From: Paenibacillus hexagrammi
Lineage (GTDB): Bacteria; Bacillota; Bacilli; Paenibacillales; NBRC-103111
Reading direction: 5' to 3'
Length of the DNA stretch: 64,000 nucleotides
Assembly: GCF_021513275.1 (NCBI RefSeq)
Contig: NZ_CP090978.1
Span: forward strand, 3,720,001 to 3,784,000
Shown here: one piece after another, positions 27,847-35,831 of the stretch
Layout: each line of letters opens with the position of its first letter
Position numbering within the stretch: position 1 is the stretch's first letter
Translations under genes and position numbers: made by a program
The notes under the pieces: model-generated
Databases searched by the model: none
What the model saw: the letters and a program-made list of their open reading frames with translations, nothing else
Told to the model about the DNA's origin: nothing

Positions 27847-28497
27847 TCAGTTCCACTGAAAACCGATTCCACGCAGGAAAGCATTCGCGAGCACCGTATG
27901 CCCCACATGATTCGGATGGACACGGTCCCATGCCAGATAAGCAGCATAGTAAGATTTCAGCACCGGCTCAAATGCCGCTTGTGTATCCACCATGACCGAC
28001 CCGGTCTCATGGGCAATCCTTTTGACGACTTCACCATATTGGTCCATTCTGCTGCGCATAGCGTCTTGCGGATTAGGCTCTATGTAGAACGGAGTCATGA
28101 GGACCATGCCCTTAACCTGCGGCTTCGTCGCTTGAACCAATTCTCTCAGTGTAGATTCATAGGTCTCCAGATCAACCATTAACTCGGGCTGATGCGGTGA
28201 ATCAAATTGCCGCCATACATCATTGATCCCGATCATCACGGACACCCAGTCAGGCTTCAAATCAACGACATCCGTCTGCCACCGCTTTTTCAAATCCAGA
28301 ACAGTATTTCCGCTTGTGCCGACATTGATCACTTTCAGGCCTAATTCCGGATAAAGTGCATTCAATTGACCGTCGACTAACGAGACGTAGCCTTTGCCCA
28401 ATGCCCCAAACAATCCTTGTCCAACAGGCCTTGCCCGCTCACAATCCGTAACCGAATCGCCAATCATGACGAGCTTGTCCCCGCGTTCCAGCTTCAT
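27847..28497 (-). CDS. SGNH/GDSL-family esterase
   Basis: This 216-residue cytoplasmic hydrolase has the four SGNH blocks: block I GDSVTDCER (Ser15), a Gly in NVGTSGNT, Asn in GINDVW, and the Asp/His pair in WDRVHPNHVGH. The enzyme probably deacetylates a sugar or other small ester; relatives include xylan or rhamnogalacturonan acetylesterases, but no signal peptide is present here. GGAGGGG precedes the ATG. Confidence 0.88.
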   Translation of the reverse strand: MKLERGDKLVMIGDSVTDCERARPVGQGLFGALGKGYVSLVDGQLNALYPELGLKVINVGTSGNTVLDLKKRWQTDVVDLKPDWVSVMIGINDVWRQFDSPHQPELMVDLETYESTLRELVQATKPQVKGMVLMTPFYIEPNPQDAMRSRMDQYGEVVKRIAHETGSVMVDTQAAFEPVLKSYYAAYLAWDRVHPNHVGHTVLANAFLRGIGFQWN

Positions 28498-28556
28498 GCT
28501 TCAATACCCCTCCCATCATTGAATCGTATTATCATTCGCGGCTTAAATAAAAAAAA

Positions 28557-28595
28557 CCTCCTACATCTATCAAAAAGTACAAGATAGACAGGAGG
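28557..28595 (-). terminator. Terminator of yqzE
   Basis: Inverted repeats CCTCCT/AGGAGG and TCTATC/GATAGA form a long stem with a small bulge, followed on the minus strand by eight T residues. Confidence 0.8.
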
Positions 28596-28606
28596 TGATT
28601 CTATCA

Positions 28607-28822
28607 TCAGGATTTTAGCCTTCGTAGGGCTTGCTTAATAGATTTGGTTTGGTCTATAAGCATTTTTGTTGATAAAGGGATCATTCCGAACCAACGAGTC
28701 TGCCAGGCTTCCCTTTGTTCTTTACTGCTGGCTCTGACCTGTCTGCGTACATCTTTGGGCGTTTCTATGTAAGTAATAACCTGCTGCGTAATAAATTTGA
28801 CAAGATCATCGCTTTTCGCCAT
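28607..28822 (-). CDS. yqzE: YqzE-like protein
   Basis: This is a 71-residue basic protein with the YqzE pattern: DLVKFITQQVITYIETPKDVR near the N-terminus and WQTRWFGMIPLSTKM in the middle. In Bacillus subtilis the homologue ends the comG competence operon and lies near yqhG; no comG gene is present here. The function is unknown. GGTGGCGGA precedes the ATG closely. Confidence 0.7.
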   Translation of the reverse strand: MAKSDDLVKFITQQVITYIETPKDVRRQVRASSKEQREAWQTRWFGMIPLSTKMLIDQTKSIKQALRRLKS

Positions 28823-28906
28823 TCCGCCACCTGTCCTTCCCTTTTCCTCTCATTATTACCTAGGAAATAAAGGATTAAACTGGTCGGACAGGCAGAGGCT
28901 GGATGC

Positions 28907-29188
28907 TTAAGCTATTTTGCCACCGCTTTCGGTTACGATCTTATCGGCGAACGATTTAATCGTGCCGCAGCCAAGCAGCATGGGCTTGTTGACACACTGC
29001 AGCAGCAGTGTTTGGCTGTTCATATCCCACGCATATTGAAAGCCTACATTCAAGCCTGCTACCGATATGTTGAATTTACCTGAAGGCGCATTCGGGATGG
29101 AAAAGCCTTGCTTTCTTCCTACACTCTGAAGTCCTTTAAATACCGAAGACGAAATACCTTTATATGTCCATGTGCTGCACGCCGCCAT
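28907..29188 (-). CDS. Small protein, unknown function
   Basis: I do not recognise a family. The 93-residue product has four cysteines, no signal peptide and alternating hydrophobic/glycine segments (FNISVAGLNVGFQYAWD, TLLLQCVNKPMLLGCG), suggesting a compact beta-rich fold. The ATG has a good site (GGGGAG, 8 bases). It is flanked by non-related genes and looks monocistronic. Confidence 0.6.
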   Translation of the reverse strand: MAACSTWTYKGISSSVFKGLQSVGRKQGFSIPNAPSGKFNISVAGLNVGFQYAWDMNSQTLLLQCVNKPMLLGCGTIKSFADKIVTESGGKIA

Positions 29189-29346
29189 AGGTCATCTCCC
29201 CTTCACCCTGAAGTCTCAATAAATTGTATGAAACTGGGAGCCAAAAAAGTGCTTGTCTAGAAAAGAAATCCAGTTTCAATCCTCACCTTCTCTACATTCA
29301 CTTCGACACCTCTTGGGGGTTGCCGCGGGATTGAATATTGTGCCTG

Positions 29347-29376
29347 TTGGCAGGCCTCCGCTCCGTCCCGTATAAT
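29347..29376 (+). promoter_or_regulatory. Sigma-A promoter of yjdF
   Basis: TTGGCA (29347-29352) and a perfect TATAAT (29371-29376) are separated by 18 bp. Transcription would begin near 29383, giving a structured leader of about 110 bases. Confidence 0.75.
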
Positions 29377-29379
29377 AGA

Positions 29380-29493
29380 ACAAGCGAAAAAACACGGTCC
29401 GGTTGGTAGTCCGGATGCATAGCGGACGCACTATGTCGTATCCTTCCCCCCTCGGGATGTCCATCGCGATATGTAATCAGGAGGGGAATACCT
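29380..29493 (+). ncRNA. Candidate yjdF-type (azaaromatic) riboswitch leader
   Basis: The leader between the promoter and yjdF is GC-rich and folds into hairpins: TCCGG/CCGGA around a short loop and GCGGAC followed by complementary stretches. The unpaired segment AGCGAAAAAACACGG is also present. Genes of the YjdF/DUF2992 family are commonly preceded by the yjdF RNA motif, which senses azaaromatic compounds. The position, the promoter distance and the leader length fit. I could not check it against the covariance model. Confidence 0.6.
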
Positions 29494-29904
29494 ATGAAAT
29501 TAACGGTATTTTTTGAACAACCATTCTGGGTCGGCGTCGTCGAAGAAGAGCGAAACGGCAGGTTGCGGGCTGTCCGCTACGTATTTGGTTCAGAGCCTTA
29601 CGATGCTGAAGTCCTAGACTTCGTGAATACCAAAATGACCGCTTGGCTGGAACGCGTCCAGAGGTCAACAGAGGTTGCTCCGCTCTCGGAGCGCAAGTTG
29701 AATCCCAAACGGATCGCGCGCCTCGCCGCGAAGGAACTGGAACGTAGAGGCGTATCTTCGGCAGCCCAGGAGGCGCTAAAGCTTGAGCTTGAGCATCGGA
29801 AAAAGGAACGTAAAGTTGTCTCCCGCGAGCAGCGCGAAGCAGCCAAGGAGATGAAACGTGAAATGGCCCGGCTTAAAGCCAAGGCGAAGCACAGAGGCAA
29901 ATGA
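29494..29904 (+). CDS. yjdF: YjdF-family protein (DUF2992)
   Basis: This is a 136-residue protein. The N-terminal half (MKLTVFFEQPFWVGVVEE, RYVFGSEPYDAEVLDFVN) is the conserved YjdF domain. The C-terminal half is a highly charged Lys/Arg/Glu helix, probably coiled coil or nucleic-acid binding. The biochemical function is unknown; control by an azaaromatic riboswitch in relatives hints at a role in tolerance to such compounds. GGAGGGG precedes the ATG, and a strong terminator follows. Confidence 0.85.
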   Translation: MKLTVFFEQPFWVGVVEEERNGRLRAVRYVFGSEPYDAEVLDFVNTKMTAWLERVQRSTEVAPLSERKLNPKRIARLAAKELERRGVSSAAQEALKLELEHRKKERKVVSREQREAAKEMKREMARLKAKAKHRGK

Positions 29905-29931
29905 ATGAAGGTAAACATTGAATCCGCAGAC

Positions 29932-29967
29932 AAGAATAGGAGCCAATTTCGGCTTCTATTCTTTTTT
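29932..29967 (+). terminator. Terminator of yjdF
   Basis: A 13-bp stem (AAGAATAGGAGCC/GGCTTCTATTCTT, one G-U) is followed by six T residues. Confidence 0.85.
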
Positions 29968-30015
29968 GTCCTGCATATACTAGAACAAATAGATTTGGAA
30001 GAGGTGTTTGCTAGA

Positions 30016-30258
30016 ATGTGGAAACCAATGCTGCACACGGATAGAATGGATATTCAGATGAACACGGAAAATCAAATTATGGAGATTAAGCTTGCTGCTC
30101 AAGATCCCTCCTCCCCCGTGTCGATTCAGCTCAATCATGCTGAAGTGATAGAAATGATTCAGGCCATGCTGGAAATCAACCGAAACTTCCGAGGCGACAA
30201 GGCTTACTTTGAGCCGGCTCCACTAAACGGTCCTCCCGAGTCGGACACACATTTATAG
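30016..30258 (+). CDS. Small acidic protein, unknown function
   Basis: This is an 80-residue soluble protein of no recognised family, with a beta-rich first half (RMDIQMNTENQIMEIKLAAQD) and a helix (HAEVIEMIQAMLEINRNF). The start ATG is about 10 bases after GGAAGAGGTG. An in-frame upstream ATG at the yjdF stop would run through the yjdF terminator and is rejected. Confidence 0.6.
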   Translation: MWKPMLHTDRMDIQMNTENQIMEIKLAAQDPSSPVSIQLNHAEVIEMIQAMLEINRNFRGDKAYFEPAPLNGPPESDTHL

Positions 30259-30267
30259 AATGAAAAA

Positions 30268-30312
30268 AAGCACCTTCTTGGTTGTACACGATGGCACAAT
30301 AAGAAGGTGCTT
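30268..30312. terminator. Bidirectional terminator
   Basis: AAGCACCTTCTT and AAGAAGGTGCTT form a perfect 12-bp stem with a long loop, located between convergent genes. The minus strand is followed by seven T residues. Confidence 0.8.
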
Positions 30313-30323
30313 CTACAGATGAA

Positions 30324-30977
30324 CTAATCTCTGCTTGCTCCTGCAATAGAAGCGATGAAGCGCAGAATATACAAGAACAAATTGATGAAATCCAGGTAAA
30401 TGTTCAGCGCCGCAAGGGGAACTTCCTCAGCTGCAACCCCATCTCGATATTGAGATACATCGTAAAGGATCCATCCGCTAAAAATAAGAATGCCGATCAT
30501 TGACCACACTATGCTCATCGCCGAACCGAAGGTGAAAAAGAGGTTTACTAAGCTCATGATCACTAGACCGATTGTAGCGGCAAATAGGAAGCCACCTAAG
30601 AAGCTAAAATCTCTCTTAGAACGGTGTGCGTAGAGAGCAAGCCCCCCAAATATGGCGGCAGTAGCTAAGAAAGCTCCAGATACAAGGTTAGCACCCAGCA
30701 AACTACCATAGTTCATAATGACCGGATACAGCGTCACGCCTGATATCGCGGTGAAGGCATAGAGGAAGCCATAGCCGATATGTCGGCCGCGAATTCGAAT
30801 GACGAATGCTGCCACGAGCATCCCAAGTTCAGCAACTACAAACAGCATGATCATCTGCGGCGGCACGACCATAGCGCCTATGAGCATGCCGATGAAGGAA
30901 ACCAGCAGCGATATGGCAAACGTCTGTAGTACATGAGCAAAACTGCCTGTATGAGAAGCTGTTATCGTTCTTTCCAT
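30324..30977 (-). CDS. Bax inhibitor-1/YccA-family membrane protein
   Basis: This is a 217-residue integral membrane protein with seven predicted helices, matching BI-1/YccA proteins such as Bacillus YetJ, which are pH-sensitive calcium leak channels. Characteristic parts are RIRGRHIGYGFLYAFTAISG and the C-terminal WILYDVSQYRDG and AALNIYLDFINLFLYILRFI. The start is the ATG giving MERTITAS (AGGAG 9 bases upstream); a TTG just upstream overlaps that site. Confidence 0.88.
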   Translation of the reverse strand: MERTITASHTGSFAHVLQTFAISLLVSFIGMLIGAMVVPPQMIMLFVVAELGMLVAAFVIRIRGRHIGYGFLYAFTAISGVTLYPVIMNYGSLLGANLVSGAFLATAAIFGGLALYAHRSKRDFSFLGGFLFAATIGLVIMSLVNLFFTFGSAMSIVWSMIGILIFSGWILYDVSQYRDGVAAEEVPLAALNIYLDFINLFLYILRFIASIAGASRD

Positions 30978-31108
30978 GACTTTCAACTCCTACTAGTTAA
31001 ATTTTGTACAACCTATACTATGCATTATATCCAGAATTCATGTAAGTAGCTACCCAAAGCATGAATTCAGAATTCAGGTTGGCGGGGCTTAGCAGCTATC
31101 ACATCCCG

Positions 31109-31270
31109 TTAGCCATGCATGAGTGCTTTGACTATCGCAGTAATGAGCCTGAAGCCTCCCCGAACCAGTAGTTCCGAAATCATTTCTCCGATAGCTTCCA
31201 TTTCAATGTCTTGAAAACGTTTAAACCACCTACGGTTACGTTGCGAAGGGTTCTTGCGGCGTACTAGCAT
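31109..31270 (-). CDS. Small basic protein, unknown function
   Basis: This putative product of 53 residues is strongly basic at the N-terminus (RRKNPSQRNRRWFKRF) and has a hydrophobic C-terminal helix. GAGGTG is 8 bases before the chosen ATG. No family is recognised and coding is supported only by the ribosome binding site and amino-acid composition. Confidence 0.4.
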   Translation of the reverse strand: MLVRRKNPSQRNRRWFKRFQDIEMEAIGEMISELLVRGGFRLITAIVKALMHG

Positions 31271-31338
31271 GAGCATCACCTCGGAATAGAGTAAACTCTT
31301 CATCCCATACGAAATTCGGCTTTAACGCGTTTCAAAAT

Positions 31339-31380
31339 AAAATAGACCCTTCAGAAATGATGTTCTGAAAGGTCTATTTT
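31339..31380 (-). terminator. Terminator of tRNA-Leu
   Basis: An 18-bp stem (AAAATAGACCCTTCAGAA with TTCTGAAAGGTCTATTTT, one mismatch) lies five bases after the tRNA and ends in a T-rich tract on the minus strand. Confidence 0.85.
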
Positions 31381-31385
31381 GAGTA

Positions 31386-31469
<84 letters not shown>

Positions 31470-31591
31470 TTGTCGTAGTGACAAAATCAAATATATCATG
31501 CAACCTATATGAAGTCAAATCCAAATGATCGATGGCTGCATACTTCACCCACTAGCAGCAAAACCTAACACAAAAAGGAGGTAGACAACCC

Positions 31592-31771
31592 ATGGATCAA
31601 AAAGAAATTGACGCCCTAGAACCAAAATTCACGGGGAATCAAAGGGATCTAACAGAAGGCGAGGCGCAAGCTATCGTGCATGATCCCGCCAACCAAATTG
31701 ATTCTGACGATGATTTAACTGCAGATGTACCTGCTGCCGCAGCTGCTTATGGTCTGTTTAGAAGAACATAG
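31592..31771 (+). CDS. 59-residue acidic protein, unknown function
   Basis: A strong site (AAAAAGGAGGT) precedes the ATG at ideal spacing. The product is short and acidic (MDQKEIDALEPKFTGNQRDL and a C-terminal DSDDDLTADVPAAAAAYGLF). It has no signal peptide or membrane helix, and no family is recognised. A terminator follows 30 bases later, so it is probably a real monocistronic small gene. Confidence 0.65.
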   Translation: MDQKEIDALEPKFTGNQRDLTEGEAQAIVHDPANQIDSDDDLTADVPAAAAAYGLFRRT

Positions 31772-31803
31772 AGTGAGACTGATCAGCTTCATATGACCAA
31801 GAC

Positions 31804-31837
31804 GCCCTGGTCACTTATCTCCTTACAAGACCAGGGC
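31804..31837. terminator. Bidirectional terminator
   Basis: A 9-bp GC-rich stem (GCCCTGGTC/GACCAGGGC) lies between the converging small gene and cbiZ. Confidence 0.6.
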
Positions 31838-31842
31838 AATAG

Positions 31843-32600
31843 TCATATACACAGCCGACCAGAAGCTATCAGGCCATCGTATACCGTTTTGCCTAGCAAG
31901 TAACCTAGCTGAGTGGCTGTGCCCGCATAATGTAACACTCTGCCACGCCCTGTCGCTGCGATAAGAACTGCATCCGTAGTAGTGCCCGTTGCCGACTTTC
32001 CGTTGTCTAATGTAACGCCTAGATCCTGAAGCGCTGCTGTTTTGGCTTCTGTAGCGGTTATGATGGCATTGGCCATACAAGCGTCGGTCATACAACCATT
32101 CACAATTACCATAATATTAATCGTTCCTGGGTACAAATCATTCCCAGTCCTACTGCCTGCCCGTGCTTTATTGCTGAATCCGGAGGTTACACACGAAGTT
32201 ACCTGAAGCCTGTTATCCTCATCGGAAACCGACTGCACAGTTCGGTCCGTTTCAATATCAATGGTGCTCAAAGTAAAGCAACCTGCTTGTTTTACATAGG
32301 CCGCGGTTAACATACTTGCACAGTCCTGAGGATTGAACCCCTCTAACGTAAGAAATTCGTTCATCTCGCCCACGGGATCCTCGGCTTGATAATGCTTGTC
32401 CACCTGTCTGTTAATTAAAGTGCGGTGATAGCCAAATCCGCCCCCCAAGGCGAGGAATTCAACGTGTACAAAGGTGCTTCACTTTGGGCTATGAGATACT
32501 CTCCGCGAGAGGAACTGATTCTTTTTAAATTTATGCCCGGTAATGGTATGTGCAAATGATGTTTCATCATTCCAGCGGGCTCCCGACCGAGCGCATGCAC
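31843..32600 (-). CDS. cbiZ: Adenosylcobinamide amidohydrolase CbiZ (frameshifted)
   Basis: This enzyme removes the aminopropanol side chain of adenosylcobinamide so that it can re-enter B12 synthesis, a salvage step. The N-terminal part ends in SSPWG and the main part starts GGFGYHRTLINRQVDKHY. They are in two frames joined at C6 (32441-32446, plus strand); seven bases would give the uninterrupted family motif. Other CbiZ features are SVTSGFSNKARAG-like TSGFSNKARAG, TINIMVIVNG and GTTTDAV. It overlaps the end of the upstream small gene. The start is uncertain (GTG 32600 or ATG 32570). Confidence 0.8.
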
Positions 32601-32601
32601 G

Positions 32602-32853
32602 TTACTCCTCATCCTCTAATACGGCCGACTCTTGGGGAAGCATGTATTCAGGGGGTCTTGGGTCCGTAAAAGGCTGATAGACATAGCCGCGTCCCAGCTT
32701 GACTACACGCCTGTTTTGTTTGCGAATCAACACACTTTCGTCATCCCAAGCTACTACGATTCCCTTGACATCGTTGGCCGGATTCACATCACGTACCACC
32801 CGCAATACGATATTCTCGATTCTGTATGTATCCAATTGATCATCCGAAATCAT
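32602..32853 (-). CDS. Small protein upstream of cbiZ, unknown function
   Basis: This 83-residue protein has a beta-rich central segment (VKGIVVAWDDESVLIRKQNRRVVKLGRGYVYQPF) that could form an SH3-like barrel, and an acidic tail. No family is recognised. GGAGGT is 10 bases before the chosen ATG; a TTG two codons upstream is an alternative. It overlaps or abuts cbiZ, so they may be co-transcribed. Confidence 0.55.
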   Translation of the reverse strand: MISDDQLDTYRIENIVLRVVRDVNPANDVKGIVVAWDDESVLIRKQNRRVVKLGRGYVYQPFTDPRPPEYMLPQESAVLEDEE

Positions 32854-32966
32854 TCCCAATCATACCTCCAAAAATGAACTAGCATCAAAGCTTTCGGGCC
32901 TAGAAGCTGCCATTACTAGCATACATGAATTTTTCCGCAGATCAAACTTGCAGATGCAAGCAAAAC

Positions 32967-33002
32967 AAAAGACTTTGATCCCAGAAGGACCAAAGTCTTT
33001 TT
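32967..33002 (-). terminator. Terminator
   Basis: An 11-bp perfect stem (AAAAGACTTTG/CAAAGTCTTTT) follows the next leftward gene; it carries T-runs on both strands. Confidence 0.75.
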
Positions 33003-33024
33003 ATAAGGTAAATCCGTTCATCAA

Positions 33025-33351
33025 TTAGCTTACATGTTCCTTGGAATCATTGGTTTCAAACCAGAAATCAAGGACCTTACTGGACATGACTCGTTTCTTA
33101 ATGTACTCGACTTGCTGAGCGGAGAACTGCTGCTCCCACTCCATAGACAATTCCGTACACAGCTTAACGATTGTCAGCAGCTCTGACCAAGCTACATAGC
33201 GTTTGTACCAGAAAAATTGAGGGTGTTCAATCATATAGGGATACAGATCATCGAACTCTGTATGCTTACAATCGAGAGCACGTTCAAAGTGATTCTTAGC
33301 CTCAGCCAACTTGGTCATAAAATATTCGGCGGAACCATTTTCAATACCCAT
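33025..33351 (-). CDS. Conserved-looking cytoplasmic protein, unknown function
   Basis: This is a 108-residue helical protein rich in aromatic residues (HPQFFWYKRYVAWSELL, KVLDFWFETND). No signal peptide is present. GAGGAGG is 9 bases before the ATG giving MGIENGS; an upstream in-frame ATG lacks a site. No family is recognised. Confidence 0.6.
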   Translation of the reverse strand: MGIENGSAEYFMTKLAEAKNHFERALDCKHTEFDDLYPYMIEHPQFFWYKRYVAWSELLTIVKLCTELSMEWEQQFSAQQVEYIKKRVMSSKVLDFWFETNDSKEHVS

Positions 33352-33431
33352 AGATGTCAGCCTCCTCTCATACCATGTAATCATTATAAAGGAAAATTCG
33401 CTTACAGGGAAGGCATTATCCTTATGAAAAA

Positions 33432-34001
33432 TTAGTCAAACGCGATCTGGCCGTTAGCCAGCGATGAGATTCGAGCCAGTGATTCCACGCGAATACCGCG
33501 CTCGCGAATCGATTTACCGCCTGCCTGGAACAGCTTCTCTACAGCAATGCCTACACCTACCAGCTCTGCCTCGGCTTTTTCAATAATTCGAATCAAACCG
33601 CGAGCAGCATCACCATTGGCGATAAAATCATCAATCAGCAGGACTCGTTCCCCTTTGTGCAACAAGTGAGATGATACCATAATATCCGTTACGATTCCTT
33701 TGGTAAATGAAGGGACGCGTTCACTGTAGGTATCCTGGTCCATCGTGAGCGTCTTTTTGCGTCTGGCAAATATCATTGGAACCTCTAGATGAAGAGCTGT
33801 TGCAAAGGCGATTGGAATCCCCGAGGACTCTACAGTTAGTACCTTATCCGGTCTTGTCTCGCGGAACAGCCTAGCGAACTCTCTACCCATCTCCATAATC
33901 AGCACCGGATCCACCTGATGATTCAAGATGGCGTCCAGCTTTAATACTTGATCCGATACGACGACACCTACTTCTAAGATCCGCTGCTTCAGTAATTCCA
34001 T
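33432..34001 (-). CDS. xpt: Xanthine phosphoribosyltransferase
   Basis: This is a purine-salvage enzyme that makes XMP from xanthine and PRPP. Its 189 residues are normal length. The PRPP-binding loop is VLLIDDFIANGDAARG, and TVESSGIPIAFATA and ARRKKTLTMDQ are Xpt-specific. GGAGGG precedes the ATG. Many Firmicute xpt genes have a guanine riboswitch; I see none in the leader. Confidence 0.92.
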   Translation of the reverse strand: MELLKQRILEVGVVVSDQVLKLDAILNHQVDPVLIMEMGREFARLFRETRPDKVLTVESSGIPIAFATALHLEVPMIFARRKKTLTMDQDTYSERVPSFTKGIVTDIMVSSHLLHKGERVLLIDDFIANGDAARGLIRIIEKAEAELVGVGIAVEKLFQAGGKSIRERGIRVESLARISSLANGQIAFD

Positions 34002-34023
34002 ATGTAACCCTCCATACCAGTGT

Positions 34024-34051
34024 ATTATGAGTAAATTACCATATTGATCAA
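34024..34051 (-). promoter_or_regulatory. Promoter of xpt
   Basis: On the minus strand TTGATC (34046-34051) and CATAAT (34024-34029) are separated by 16 bp, 20-30 bases upstream of the xpt start. The short leader argues against a riboswitch. Confidence 0.5.
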
Positions 34052-34232
34052 CTAGGTTTCAAGTCCCAATTTTCCGAAATAGGACCATAGAAGTGAAACT
34101 TTTTCCCATTTCAAACTGTCTATAATGATATAAGTCTCTAAAAGGACTACCTTTGCGATGAAAACACGATCGTGAAAATGAAAATCGTCCGTTTTCAAGT
34201 AAAAATCCTACTTTTTTGCGCTCATTTGACGA

Positions 34233-34261
34233 TTGAGATTGAAAGACCAAAACATTATGAT
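34233..34261 (+). promoter_or_regulatory. Promoter of lipoprotein gene
   Basis: TTGAGA (34233-34238) and TATGAT (34256-34261) are separated by 17 bp. A 7-bp inverted repeat AACATTA/TAATGTT (34251-34271) overlaps the -10 box and may be an operator. Confidence 0.5.
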
Positions 34262-34313
34262 AAGTAATGTTGTGCTTCTATAAGTAGAACTTAGAAAGAA
34301 AGGAAAGATGACG

Positions 34314-35026
34314 ATGAACAAGCAATGTAAGGTTATAGTTCTTAGCTGCATGCCAATCGCATTCTCTGCAATGCTGTTATCCGGCTGCCAAAAGTCATCT
34401 GTTCCGATTGTTCAATCGCCTGTACAGACTACCTCCCAAGGTCAGTCTATGGCAGCAATCCAGACACCCCCGACCATTAGCAACCCGTCTCCGGAGCCGA
34501 CATCTACACCTGTAGAGGATAAGAGTCAGCATGAAGCTCAGGTAGCCAACAGTGTGAAAAGCGACGACCCGACCCTAGGCAAGCCTGCAGCACCAACCGC
34601 TAAACCTACACCTAAGCCGAAAATTGACGAGGAAGATGCCTACCAGCAGGAGAAGCCGACACTTATGGGTCTTAAGCTGGGAGCTGCGAAAGATAAAGTC
34701 TTGGATAGGTTTGGAAAAGCGAAGAAACAATTCGTAATGGATGAGGATGAAGATCCTGTAGATGTCTATGATTATCAGGACTTTTCGATAGGCTTCAACC
34801 AGAAGAATGAGCTGGAGTTTGTCGATATTCATTCCGAAGATATTGATCCTGGTCTCCGCGGCGTGCGGTTAGGACAAAAATCGAAGATGCAGTGGCTATA
34901 TTAGGGAAGCCTGACACGAACACGACGTTCGTTCTTTCTTATAAAGCACAAGGTACGATTCTTAAACTCGATATCGACCCAAAGGAAAACACAATCCAAT
35001 CGATTAAGCTGTTTGCTGATCGTTAG
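34314..35026 (+). CDS. Lipoprotein of unknown function (frameshifted)
   Basis: The signal peptide ends in lipobox LLSGC. A proline/threonine/serine-rich tether follows, and then a C-terminal domain with two similar halves: LMGLKLGAAKDKVLDRFGKAKK and LRGVRLGQKIEDAVAILGKP. Each is a helix-turn that precedes a beta-strand pair, as in SmpA/OmlA-like folds. The second half lies in another frame. Six A rather than the five seen at 34876-34880 would connect it and extend the protein to a stop at 35026. The start ATG has AGGA about 9 bases upstream. Confidence 0.65.
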
Positions 35027-35030
35027 CAAA

Positions 35031-35070
35031 AAAAGCCTTCATTTCCACGCAAGCGGATTTGAAGGCTTTT
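35031..35070. terminator. Bidirectional terminator
   Basis: AAAAGCCTTCA and TGAAGGCTTTT form an 11-bp perfect stem between convergent genes. Confidence 0.8.
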
Positions 35071-35082
35071 ATGTTGAACAGA

Positions 35083-35688
35083 CTATACCGTCCGACGTTT
35101 ACGTAATCGTAGATAGATGTAACAACCGATGCCGGCAAAAACGGCAAGAACCAGGAAGCTCATCCCCATGTAGCGGTGAAGCAAATGAAAGATCCCTTCC
35201 AAATTACGCCCAATAAAGTGCCCAAGTGTCAAAAACGTCGTACACCAAAGCATGGCACCTGTGCCCGCATAAAGCAAATACTTGTAAAATTTCACACCGC
35301 TCACGCCTGACAAGTAACAGGTAAAATGACGCACCCCCGGCACGAAATAGCCGAAAAACACCGTCCACAAACCGTACTTTTTGAACCAGCCCTCCGCACG
35401 TTCAATACGCCCCGGCGTCAGCTTGAACCATTTGCCATAGCGGTACAGCAGCGGCTTGCCGACACGGTGTCCCAGCGTATAGCTGACGATCATACCTGTC
35501 ATGGTGCCCGCATAAATGACCATAAGTGCAGTAGTGAATCGAAAAGGCCCTCCAGGCGCCGTCAGGGAGCCAACAATGGCCATTAGGGTCTCATCAGGCA
35601 CAGGCACTCCTACGATACCCGCAGAGAGCAGGATATACAGCGCAAAGTATCCGTAATGATTAATAAACTCAAACATGGTTTGCTGCAC
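35083..35688 (-). CDS. DedA/SNARE-associated family membrane protein
   Basis: This 201-residue inner-membrane protein belongs to the DedA family, which is implicated in lipid translocation (undecaprenyl phosphate or phosphatidylethanolamine flipping). Motifs are PVPDETLMAIVGSL, GYFVPGVRHFTCYLSGVSG and the C-terminal helix with a basic end. The start is GTG with CGGGAG 9 bases upstream; the internal ATG four codons later is an alternative. Confidence 0.85.
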   Translation of the reverse strand: MQQTMFEFINHYGYFALYILLSAGIVGVPVPDETLMAIVGSLTAPGGPFRFTTALMVIYAGTMTGMIVSYTLGHRVGKPLLYRYGKWFKLTPGRIERAEGWFKKYGLWTVFFGYFVPGVRHFTCYLSGVSGVKFYKYLLYAGTGAMLWCTTFLTLGHFIGRNLEGIFHLLHRYMGMSFLVLAVFAGIGCYIYLRLRKRRTV

Positions 35689-35831
35689 GCAGACACACTC
35701 CCGAACAGAATCCAAGAAACTGTATTCATATTAGACCTACAAATTGAGGGCTTGACCCCAAGTTCCAGTCATGCTTGTGTCAACAAGAACATACCTTGTA
35801 CTATATCAAAGGACAGGGAGTGGAGCAACAA

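Noticed and set aside
29905-30015. N-terminal part of the small gene after yjdF
   Set aside because: This stretch includes the yjdF terminator hairpin; the ATG at 30016 has a good ribosome binding site.
34002-34060. Guanine riboswitch upstream of xpt
   Set aside because: The leader is short, has a promoter close to the gene and lacks the conserved purine-aptamer loop sequences.
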